The notes under the pieces: generated by a model | What the model was told of the DNA's origin: nothing | Seen by the model: the letters and a program-made list of their open reading frames with translations, nothing else | The model's database searches: none | Shown: piece by piece, positions 31,009-37,471 of the stretch | Layout of the letters: every line of letters starts with the position of its first letter | How positions within the stretch are numbered: the stretch's first letter is position 1 | Program-made: the position numbers and the translations under genes | Source of the DNA: Candidatus Roizmanbacteria bacterium GW2011_GWA2_35_19 | GTDB lineage: Bacteria; Patescibacteriota; Microgenomatia; UBA1406; GWC2-37-13 | Reading direction: 5' to 3' | Assembly: GCA_000990565.1 (NCBI GenBank) | Contig: LBQC01000012.1 | Location: forward strand, 1 to 39,327 | DNA length: 39,327 nucleotides

Positions 31009-31920
31009 TTATTTATTTCTTGAAATTTTTATAAAGACATCCTCGAGGGTTGGCTTTTCGATTTCGATATTTGTAATCCAGACATTTTCACCGGATAATC
31101 CAAAAATTATATTCGCGATATGTTTTTCTTTTGTTTCGATAATTACGGTATCATCACCTTCAAATTTATACTTATGCTTATTTTTTTCTAGGTAGCTTTT
31201 TACTAGAATTTGTTTTGCATCATAAGTCAGGCGAAGACTAGCTTCGTCGATCCTTTTCGTAAGATTTAGGGGTGTGTCTTCAGCCTCAATCTTTCCATGA
31301 TTAAGGAAAATCACCCGGTCGCAGATCCGGTCGACTTCTTTCATATTATGACTGGTATACAAAATCGATACTTTGTGATCGGCTCTTAACTTTTCTATCA
31401 TCTGTAATGTTTTATCAGCGATATCCGGGTCAAGCGAGGCGGTCGGTTCATCAAGAAGTAAAATCTCAGGACTATTAAGTAGCGCCTTAATCAAATTTGT
31501 CCTTGTCTTTTCACCGCTTGAAAGATTGTTATATCGGGCGTTGACTAACTCCGACATTCCAAAATAATTCACAAGTTCTTTAATCTTTTTTTTGTAGTCG
31601 GTAACCTCGTACAATAGTGCGCTTATTGTCAAATTTTCGCTCACTGTCTCCCTGCCTTGGAGCGTATTGAAGGCTGAGGCATAGTTTATACGAGACAAGC
31701 AATCGCCTTTGTTACTAAAAAATTCTTTGCCAAAATACAGGATTTGTCCAGAGTCGGGTGTTGTAATCCCAAGTAGCATCTGGATTGTAGTTGTCTTACC
31801 AGCACCATTAGGGCCTAGCAGTCCTAAGATTTCACCTTTTTTTAAGGCAAATGAAATATTATTTACAGCAAGAGCACGACCGAATTTTTTAGTTAATTTT
31901 TTGATTTCAAAGACGTTCAT
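31009..31920 (-). CDS. ABC transporter ATP-binding protein
   Basis: The ATPase half of the exporter. The 303 residues have Walker A (GLLGPNGAGKTT), a Q-loop-type region after SRINYASAF, the signature NLSSGEKTR, Walker B (ILLLDEPTASLDPD) and the switch His in SHNM. A C-terminal domain of about 80 residues follows, as in DrrA-like ATPases. It is the first gene of the operon with the permease and metK. An extended -10 ends eight bases before the ATG. Confidence 0.93.
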   Translation of the reverse strand: MNVFEIKKLTKKFGRALAVNNISFALKKGEILGLLGPNGAGKTTTIQMLLGITTPDSGQILYFGKEFFSNKGDCLSRINYASAFNTLQGRETVSENLTISALLYEVTDYKKKIKELVNYFGMSELVNARYNNLSSGEKTRTNLIKALLNSPEILLLDEPTASLDPDIADKTLQMIEKLRADHKVSILYTSHNMKEVDRICDRVIFLNHGKIEAEDTPLNLTKRIDEASLRLTYDAKQILVKSYLEKNKHKYKFEGDDTVIIETKEKHIANIIFGLSGENVWITNIEIEKPTLEDVFIKISRNK

Positions 31921-31928
31921 TAAAAATC

Positions 31929-31934
31929 ATTATA
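31929..31934 (-). promoter_or_regulatory. Leaderless extended -10 of the ABC-metK operon
   Basis: The minus strand reads TGGTATAAT, ending 8 bases before the ATG at 31920, with no Shine-Dalgarno site. Confidence 0.5.
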
Positions 31935-32031
31935 CCAGTTCATTTGATCTGACTGATTTGCACTTAAGTTATGCTTCTGCTTATAGATCGGCAAAATTTA
32001 ATCAAGTCTGTTTCAAGCCAATTACTCATGT

Positions 32032-32037
32032 TATAAT
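32032..32037 (+). promoter_or_regulatory. Leaderless extended -10 of the inositol monophosphatase gene
   Basis: TGTTATAAT ends 7 bases before the ATG at 32045. This also supports the start at 32045 rather than the long upstream open frame. Confidence 0.5.
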
Positions 32038-32044
32038 ACTTACA

Positions 32045-32845
32045 ATGATTGATATTCTTAAAAAAGCAGCTTTGATGGCCGGATCCGTCTTACTTAAGTA
32101 TTATCAAAAGGATTTAGTGATAGCCTACAAAAATTCTTCCCATAAAATGCTAGTAACCAAGGCTGATACTGAAGCCCAAAAAATCGTATTTGACGTAATT
32201 GTCAAGGAGATGGCTTTAAGGGGTTTTGAAAAAGATGATGTTGGTTTTATCGGTGAGGAGAATTTAAGTAAGCCCGGCCTCCATACTTTTGTGATTGATC
32301 CGCTTGACGGTACGACCAATTTTGCCTCCGGCCTCCCATATTTTGCGACATCAATCGGATATTTTTATAAAGGCGTCCTTCAGTCAGGGGTCATTTATGT
32401 ACCTGTATTTAATGAAATGTTTTATGCAGAACTTGGAAAAGGATCACATTATCAAAATGGTAATCGTTTAAAGATTGCTTATCAGCCATTAAATAAAAGT
32501 TTAATAAATGGTTATTTAAATTCAGCTGCTAAAATTCACAATCGACAGTTAGAAATTTATCAAAATTTTCTGCCTCAAATACGATCTCTAAGAAATATTG
32601 GGTCAATTGCCGTTGAGTTATCTTATACGGCAAAAAATATCTTCAATTTAAGCATTAATGGCCATGCGTGTATCTGGGATATAGCCGCGGGCTGTATAAT
32701 CGTTTCTGAGGCCGGTGGACAGATGGTTGACTGGCAAGGCAAGCCAATTGTCCCGCGGCTTACACAAGTCGACTACCAGACCATAACAGGTCACCCAAAA
32801 GCAGTTAAAGACATTATTGGATACTTTCTCTCTCCTATCGTGTAG
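32045..32845 (+). CDS. Inositol monophosphatase-family enzyme
   Basis: A metal-dependent sugar or nucleotide phosphatase of 266 residues. The motifs are GEENLS (metal Glu pair), IDPLDGTTNFASGLP (metal and phosphate site) and WDIAAGCIIVSEAGGQM (second site). The family includes inositol-1-phosphatase, CysQ-like nucleotidases and SuhB; these are not distinguishable here. The start is set at the ATG at 32045, because the protein begins at the family N-terminus (ILKKAALMAGSVLLKYY) and a -10 box lies just before. The earlier open frame overlaps the ABC gene in antisense and is not used. A long gene-free stretch follows. Confidence 0.9.
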   Translation: MIDILKKAALMAGSVLLKYYQKDLVIAYKNSSHKMLVTKADTEAQKIVFDVIVKEMALRGFEKDDVGFIGEENLSKPGLHTFVIDPLDGTTNFASGLPYFATSIGYFYKGVLQSGVIYVPVFNEMFYAELGKGSHYQNGNRLKIAYQPLNKSLINGYLNSAAKIHNRQLEIYQNFLPQIRSLRNIGSIAVELSYTAKNIFNLSINGHACIWDIAAGCIIVSEAGGQMVDWQGKPIVPRLTQVDYQTITGHPKAVKDIIGYFLSPIV

Positions 32846-33316
32846 TAAAGCAGGGTAGTAGTAGCAATTAGCGCTTCATATCAATATTTCCCGCATTTTC
32901 CTTACGTTAATTATAATCTTATAGTATGGTTTTTGACTATGAAGTTTAGGGAGAATAAATGGGCATTAATTACGGGGAATAGAGTAATAATAAATAATTA
33001 ATTCAATGAAAATTGAAAATTGAAAAATGAAAATTAGTAACCACTTCTCTCCTTTCAGCCACGGAAGACATCGTAAAAGATACAATTTACGACGTTATAT
33101 GTGTTTATTCCCTAAGGTGTTTATCACTCTAAAAATCCTGCTTTTTGGTCTTTGGGTTATAATGACCAATATCTTTATTGGAGAATCAAGACTGTGAGCT
33201 TCTCTCCCTATAGAGCTCCCAAATCAAGCAACTACTTAAAGGCTTCCAGTTCTATAATTTCAATTAATTAGATCCCAAGTTGCGCTCTTCTCTCAACCCT
33301 TATTAGAGATGTTTAT

Positions 33317-33532
33317 TTTAGATTGTAAATATGCTCTAAATATTACTTTTTGAAGCTAAATTCTTATAAATTAGCGTATGGCTTACTCCTTAAGATAGAC
33401 GCTACTATTATTTAGATTGTTATATCGCTCTATATTTGTGTTTTTGAAGCTAAATATACGCGTTTCTGTTTATTTAATATCTATCTATTTAGATTGTTAT
33501 TACAATCTAAATATAACAAAACAGCTTCATTT
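33317..33532. repeat. Three related hairpin-bearing units of about 45 bases
   Basis: Each unit begins TTTAGATTGT (33317, 33411, 33488). This starts a stem with TCTAAA or TCTATA 18 bases later. In the first two units TTTTTGAAGCTAAAT follows at the same distance, giving 45-base units 33317-33361 and 33411-33455. The third has an extended 10-bp stem (TTTAGATTGT/ACAATCTAAA). Spacing is 94 and 77 bases, so this is not a regular CRISPR array. Confidence 0.6.
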
Positions 33533-33639
33533 TCCCGCACTTGTCCACAGTAGATATATATACTACTTGGAGTATAGTGGCAATCTAATTCTTTTGTTTA
33601 GCCTCAATTCTATCACTGACTGAAGTCGTTTGATATTTG

Positions 33640-33655
33640 TCCGCCAGCTGGCGGA
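33640..33655. repeat. TCCGCCAGCTGGCGGA palindrome
   Basis: A perfect 16-base palindrome followed by TTTGTTTTTT on the plus strand, so it could act as a terminator here. The same 16 bases occur at 24423-24438 and, inside a coding sequence, at 37424-37439. Confidence 0.75.
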
Positions 33656-33794
33656 TTTGTTTTTTAGCCTCAACTACTACCCTATAGTTATTAATTAATT
33701 ATTACTATAGGATGTTTATTCACGTCCGTTACTTATTTAATTTACCTCTAAACTATTGAGAGTCTCCTCTATCCTCTACTTGGGGGTATATGTA

Positions 33795-34610
33795 TTACCA
33801 GCTTATTGAAAATATTGTTATAGCCAAAACGAAGCTCAAGACAAGTACAAATTCTCTAATTGTTTCCTGAAATAATCTTTGATCCATGTAGCTATAGATA
33901 AGTCCGGCCAAGCTATAATATGAGGCTGTCATGAAAAGTGAATAAATCGGTGTCTTAAGAGGAATGAATGATACTAACATTGCCAATTCTGATAATATAA
34001 GGGCTATTAATAAGGCATAATGAAGGACTTCTTTCTCTAAAGTCTTCTTGAGCCTTATGGTCCATAATAAATTTAATGCCATCAAAAATCCAATTATCCC
34101 CGCTCCCACTCCATTTATTAAAAAATTTGTCTTTGTGGCAAAAAAAAGATTAAATACAATAAAAGATATAATTGTTTGGTAAAGGAAATTTATGGAAAAA
34201 GCCGCTCTATAAAGCCCTAAGCTCTTCTCTACTCCGACATTAAAAATATTTGAACAAAGTAGAACCGCATAAATTGAGATTTCATAAAAAATAATGAAAG
34301 GCAATCTTGTCAGCCACCTACCGGGAAATAAAAAATAAAATAAATAAAAAGAGATCGTAGTCATTTCTGGCATTAGAAATAAGCCAAATCTACCCATTTT
34401 GTCAACCCCTTCGGCAAGTGAAAAATATGTGAAAAAATATGTAGCTATAAATAACAGTGGTAAGAAGAAAAATGCCTTGTCAAAGAAGAAAAAGGTCGAT
34501 ATAAATATAATTGATCCAAGAGCAAGTACTGAGATGACCAATCGTAGTCTTTTGTCGATCTTTAAGGCTCGTTTTTGGAATGTTTTAGGAACACTTTTTA
34601 AAAATTTCAT
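33795..34610 (-). CDS. Uncharacterised polytopic membrane protein
   Basis: A 271-residue integral membrane protein with seven or eight hydrophobic helices. Its short N-terminal segment is basic (KSVPKTFQKRALKIDKRLR). Lys and Arg in the loops suggest the N-terminus is inside. No catalytic motif is seen and I do not recognise the family. Its ATG overlaps the yebC stop by one base (TAATG), so it is translated from the same message as yebC. A functional link between them is not obvious. Confidence 0.75.
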   Translation of the reverse strand: MKFLKSVPKTFQKRALKIDKRLRLVISVLALGSIIFISTFFFFDKAFFFLPLLFIATYFFTYFSLAEGVDKMGRFGLFLMPEMTTISFYLFYFLFPGRWLTRLPFIIFYEISIYAVLLCSNIFNVGVEKSLGLYRAAFSINFLYQTIISFIVFNLFFATKTNFLINGVGAGIIGFLMALNLLWTIRLKKTLEKEVLHYALLIALILSELAMLVSFIPLKTPIYSLFMTASYYSLAGLIYSYMDQRLFQETIREFVLVLSFVLAITIFSISW

Positions 34611-35323
34611 TATAGATTGGTAAATACTTTATGGACATCATCAAGTGCCTCAAGAGTATCAATTAAGGCTTCAATTTTTGATAATTTATTTAGATCTGCT
34701 ATCTCAATATGAGTTTGAGGCTTAAAATCGATCCCCGCCGAATCAAACTTTAGATCATCTAATAGATTTTTCAGGTGGCCTAAGTTTTCAAAAGGAAAAT
34801 ATATGTAATAGTGTGTTTCGTCTTCGTCAATGTCCAAAGCCTGGAGTTTATCCGCGGTTTTAAGGACTGCCTCTTCTGTAGCATTTGATTTGTTTATAAC
34901 CATTCTGGCGCACTTCGTATACTGATACATCACTGACCCGGCGGCCCCCATCTTTCCACCGTTTCTATCCATTATATTTCTTATTTCGGTCAAGGTACGG
35001 TTATGGTTATCGGTTGTAGTCTGAATAATAAATGTTATCCCGTCTGTAACAAACCCTTCATAAAAAATTTCCTGAAGCTGGCTCTTATCTGGCCCGACTC
35101 CTTTTTCAATCGCTCGCTTTATATTGTCATTAGGCATGTTTACTGCACGAGCTTTTTCAATCGCAAGCCTAAGCTTTACATTGTGGGCAGGGTCAGTAAG
35201 CCCGCCATGCTCAAGTACAGCCAAAGTAATAATCCGGCTCATTTTCCCAAATACGTTCCCCTTCACCTTATCATTAGCCTCTTTTTTTCTTTTTATGTTC
35301 GCCCACTTTGAATGTCCTGACAT
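34610..35323 (-). CDS. yebC: YebC/TACO1-family protein
   Basis: A conserved cytoplasmic protein of the YebC/TACO1 family; members have been described as transcription regulators and as factors that help ribosomes through proline-rich stretches. The start is MSGHSKWANIKRKKEAND, the universal family N-terminus, at 35323. The frame remains open for 16 more codons upstream, but those are repeat words (2031-type) and not used. LRLAIEKARAVNMPNDNIKRAIEKG and GPGGVMIIVET-like GITFIIQTTTDN follow. The proline-rich surface proteins here would fit a translation role. Its length of 237 is normal. Confidence 0.94.
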   Translation of the reverse strand: MSGHSKWANIKRKKEANDKVKGNVFGKMSRIITLAVLEHGGLTDPAHNVKLRLAIEKARAVNMPNDNIKRAIEKGVGPDKSQLQEIFYEGFVTDGITFIIQTTTDNHNRTLTEIRNIMDRNGGKMGAAGSVMYQYTKCARMVINKSNATEEAVLKTADKLQALDIDEDETHYYIYFPFENLGHLKNLLDDLKFDSAGIDFKPQTHIEIADLNKLSKIEALIDTLEALDDVHKVFTNL

Positions 35324-35433
35324 AATAAGTCTATAAAGTTTATAAAGTCCATAAGGTCTATAAAGTCGCACTCAAATTATGAATAAGAACTATATACTTT
35401 AAGGACTTTAAAGACTTTTGACTTTATGGACAT
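35324..35433. repeat. AAAGTC-word inverted repeat upstream of yebC
   Basis: The left arm (about 35328-35368) has AAGTCTATAAAGTTTATAAAG; the right arm (about 35395-35432) has complementary ACTTTAAGGACTTTAAAGAC and GACTTTATGGAC. The arms are separated by about 30 bases. It lies between the divergent yebC and TPR genes. A sister copy is at 2031-2135. Confidence 0.7.
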
Positions 35434-35451
35434 AAGTTGTTTCCATTATAC

Positions 35452-35479
35452 TTGACATTTCATTAATTTAAAATATACT
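35452..35479 (+). promoter_or_regulatory. Strong promoter of the TPR gene
   Basis: TTGACA, a 16-base spacer and TATACT. It is the best sigma-70-type match in the window. Confidence 0.7.
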
Positions 35480-35481
35480 TT

Positions 35482-35487
35482 AAAGGA
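35482..35487 (+). promoter_or_regulatory. Shine-Dalgarno site of the TPR gene
   Basis: AAAGGA, six bases before the ATG at 35494. It is one of very few clear ribosome-binding sites here and coincides with the strongest promoter. Confidence 0.5.
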
Positions 35488-35493
35488 AATCTT

Positions 35494-36282
35494 ATGGATA
35501 GAAATTTAAATAAAGAAACTTCCGCAATCGATGCCGCAATAAATGCAGATTGGAGTAAGGCTATATCTTTAAACAAAGAGATAATTAAAGAGGATAAAAA
35601 AAATGTCGACGCTCATTTAAGATTGGGTTTTGCGTATTTGCAGGACGGAAAAATACAATTAGCCAAAACGTACTACAAAAAGGCCCTAAAGCTTCAGCCG
35701 AGTAATTATATCGTTAGTGAAAATTTAGAAAGAATAAGAATTTTTGAATCAAAAAAAATTAAACAGGTGAAGTATATAAACCTTGATCCATATCTATTCC
35801 TCGACATCCCAGGTAAGACAAAGACTGTCACTCTGGTAAACTGTGGCCAAAAAGCAATTTTAGCAAAACTTGCAATTGGACAATCCCTTTTTTTGACTGT
35901 CAAAAAAAGAAGGGTCGAAGTCAGAACTCAAGACAAAGAATATATTGGTTGCCTGCCTGATGATATATCTAAGCGCTTAACCATTTTTGTAAAGGCCGGC
36001 AGTACTTTTTCTTGTTTTGTAAAAGAGGCTGCTTTAAAACAAACAATTATTTTTTTAAGAGAAGAAAAGAAAGGGAAAAAAGTTAGTAAATACGCTTCGT
36101 TTCCAATAAACATTAGTGCCAATCTGCATAATTTAGCAAGTGGTGATGAAGTCGAGGCTCGAGAAGAAGAATTTGAGGACTTAACTGACAATGATTTAGA
36201 AAAACTAGCAGAAACTTTAAACGAAGAAAAAGAATATCTCCCCTATCAGTCGGAAGATAAAGAAGATGAACCGGAAGAATAA
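35494..36282 (+). CDS. TPR protein with a possible HIRAN-like domain
   Basis: A soluble protein of 262 residues. The N-terminal part (about 10-85) contains two tetratricopeptide-type helix pairs (NVDAHLRLGFAYLQDGKIQLAKTYY and the repeat before it), likely a protein-protein interaction surface. A beta-rich part follows (about 110-215); VRTQDKEYIGCLPDDISKRL resembles the core of HIRAN domains, which bind DNA ends, but this is a weak resemblance. The tail is strongly acidic (EEEFEDLTDNDLEK and DKEDEPEE). It has the strongest promoter and a clear ribosome-binding site, so it may be abundant. Its end overlaps the convergent small gene by 37 bases. Confidence 0.72.
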   Translation: MDRNLNKETSAIDAAINADWSKAISLNKEIIKEDKKNVDAHLRLGFAYLQDGKIQLAKTYYKKALKLQPSNYIVSENLERIRIFESKKIKQVKYINLDPYLFLDIPGKTKTVTLVNCGQKAILAKLAIGQSLFLTVKKRRVEVRTQDKEYIGCLPDDISKRLTIFVKAGSTFSCFVKEAALKQTIIFLREEKKGKKVSKYASFPINISANLHNLASGDEVEAREEEFEDLTDNDLEKLAETLNEEKEYLPYQSEDKEDEPEE

Positions 36283-36434
36283 TGAATCATTTTCTTTTTT
36301 GAAAAAATTATTGTCCCTTTAGCTTTTTTTCTATCAAGCAGACGCTTAATTTCTTTTGGTACTCCAAAATCTTTCATTGACCGCAAGGCCAAAATAAAAG
36401 AAACCGCCAGAATTAATAAAAAAATATATAACAT
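36246..36434 (-). CDS. Small single-helix membrane protein
   Basis: A 62-residue protein. One hydrophobic helix (about 2-17) is followed by a basic cytoplasmic tail, RSMKDFGVPKEIKRLLDRKKAKGTIIFSKKK. The tail is ordered and charged, not random, and supports a real gene, although it overlaps the TPR gene by 37 bases. Its last residues (SSGSSSLSSD) lie in the overlap. The function is unknown. Confidence 0.55.
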   Translation of the reverse strand: MLYIFLLILAVSFILALRSMKDFGVPKEIKRLLDRKKAKGTIIFSKKKMIHYSSGSSSLSSD

Positions 36435-36435
36435 A

Positions 36436-36571
36436 TGTAACTAAATCCTAAATTCTAAATTCGAAATCCCAAATAAATCTTAAATTTTAAGCACTAAACG
36501 AAAAAACTGTTTCGTATTTAGATTTTAGGGTTTAGAATTTATTTGGATCTTAGAATTTAGTATTTAGAGTT
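36436..36571. repeat. TTTAGATTT-word inverted repeat
   Basis: The left arm (about 36438-36485) is AAATCCTAAATTCTAAATTCG and following words; the right arm (about 36520-36570) is GATTTTAGGGTTTAGAATTT and further words. They are complementary around a loop of roughly 35 bases. It fills the whole gap between two minus-strand genes and ends at a stop codon. Same layout as 1034, 2031, 3050 and 35324. Confidence 0.7.
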
Positions 36572-37471
36572 TCACTCAATGGCCCATTTCTCTTCCAGGT
36601 CTCCCAACTCTAAGATTATATCAGAAATCTCCGTCTCCCCGCTTATAATCTGACAATGAAAAAAATTGGCTAAAGTTTTGACTGTTTTTGTTAGTTTTTT
36701 TTCATTTTTAACAACAAGCCTGCAGTTTTTTAAAGCATTTTTACTTTCGCTAAGGTCAACTACCCTTATCCCCTCTCCTTCAATTATACGGCTCACAATC
36801 TTTGCGGTTTGATAGCTTTTTTGGTAGCGAACCTGCAGATTTTCCCCTTCCTCTCTTAAAATTTTACTGTAAAAACTACCTTGATAATTTTTACTAAAAT
36901 TTTCCTCAGAAAAATTATCACTTATGTTTATAATTTTATAAAAATTTTTATTTCTATTAGATAAATTTACAAATACAAAAAAGCGGTCGATTAAATTAGC
37001 ATTAGACTTACTTAAAAAAAATTCTTTTAAGGTTGGGAACAATTCATGGTTTCCTGAGTCTTCATAGAATATTATTTCCGAATTAAAGTAAAAATATAAA
37101 TCAACAAATGATGAGGTCGCACTAGACATAGCTCTTTTGATTAAATCCGGGTCGCGATCAAGAGATGAAAGTTTACCCATCGCTCCAAGGCGATATTTTC
37201 CGTAGCCACCGGGTATTAGTACTTTTGATGTTGGCGGGAAAGTCAAAATATAGTCTGTGTCATTCACATCGATTGAATAAAGTCGCGTGTTTTTACCATA
37301 AAAAACGACATTAATCTTATCGTTGCCTTTTAGGAATATCGAAGAGACTGCAGATTTAATTATGTAGTAAATCAAACAAACTAGAAGAAACCCAAAAACA
37401 ATCCCACTCCGATTTGAGATTTGTCCGCCAGCTGGCGGATTGACATTTGAGATTTTTTTATGATATTCCAT
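36572..37471 (-). CDS. Membrane-anchored protein, LytR C-terminal-like
   Basis: A 299-residue protein with one helix (about 23-43), so it is probably anchored with the rest outside. The C-terminal region (about 205-299) has the pattern V-(ten or so residues)-IIEGEGIRVVDLSES, then LVVKNEKKL, which resembles LytR_C domains of cell-envelope attenuators. A central part (60-190) resembles the domain that precedes it. Residues 6-22 (PPAGGQISNRSG and neighbours) are encoded by a 16-base palindrome within ATTTGAG words, another translated repeat. The start overlaps the antiporter stop by 14 bases, so the two are cotranscribed. A role in envelope assembly is inference. Confidence 0.65.
   Translation of the reverse strand: MEYHKKISNVNPPAGGQISNRSGIVFGFLLVCLIYYIIKSAVSSIFLKGNDKINVVFYGKNTRLYSIDVNDTDYILTFPPTSKVLIPGGYGKYRLGAMGKLSSLDRDPDLIKRAMSSATSSFVDLYFYFNSEIIFYEDSGNHELFPTLKEFFLSKSNANLIDRFFVFVNLSNRNKNFYKIINISDNFSEENFSKNYQGSFYSKILREEGENLQVRYQKSYQTAKIVSRIIEGEGIRVVDLSESKNALKNCRLVVKNEKKLTKTVKTLANFFHCQIISGETEISDIILELGDLEEKWAIE
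37406..37456. repeat. TCCGCCAGCTGGCGGA module inside a coding sequence
   Basis: The 16-base palindrome (37424-37439) is flanked by GATTTGAGATTTG on one side and TTGACATTTGAGATT on the other. The whole module is translated in frame as residues 6-22 of the LytR-C-like protein (NPPAGGQISN). The same nested layout holds the AKAMEGKQ cores at 4582 and 25701. Confidence 0.8.

Larger units (their letters stand above)
32846..33794. other. Long gene-free region with repeated hairpins
   Basis: About 950 bases with no convincing gene; one 68-codon open frame at 33417 has no family-like pattern and is rejected. The first part has GAAAATTGAAAATTGA words (33003-33035). Several stems follow: TCGTAAA/TTTACGA (33071-33093), TTGGTC/GACCAA (about 33145-33169) and GAGCT/AGCTC around 33196-33218. 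Then come three related units (33317-33532), a 16-base palindrome (33640-33655) and CCTATAGT/ACTATAGG (33681-33711). TTGTCCACA at 33541 is one base from a DnaA box but stands alone. Candidate for one or more noncoding RNAs. Confidence 0.5.

Noticed and set aside
31709-32044. N-terminal extension of the inositol monophosphatase frame
   Set aside because: It overlaps the ABC ATPase gene in antisense; the family N-terminus and a -10 box both place the start at 32045.
33317-33532. Possible CRISPR array
   Set aside because: Only three diverged units with unequal spacing and conserved text outside the unit; no cas gene is in the window.
33541-33549. TTGTCCACA as a DnaA box and origin
   Set aside because: A single near match without further boxes, and dnaA/dnaN are not nearby.
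33417-33623. Open frame of 68 codons in the gene-free region
   Set aside because: Its residues are rich in Tyr, Leu, Ile and Ser with no domain pattern, it runs through the repeated hairpin units, and no promoter or ribosome-binding site fits it.
35324-35371. N-terminal extension of YebC
   Set aside because: The 16 extra codons are repeat words; the universal YebC start MSGHSKWANIKRKK begins at 35323.
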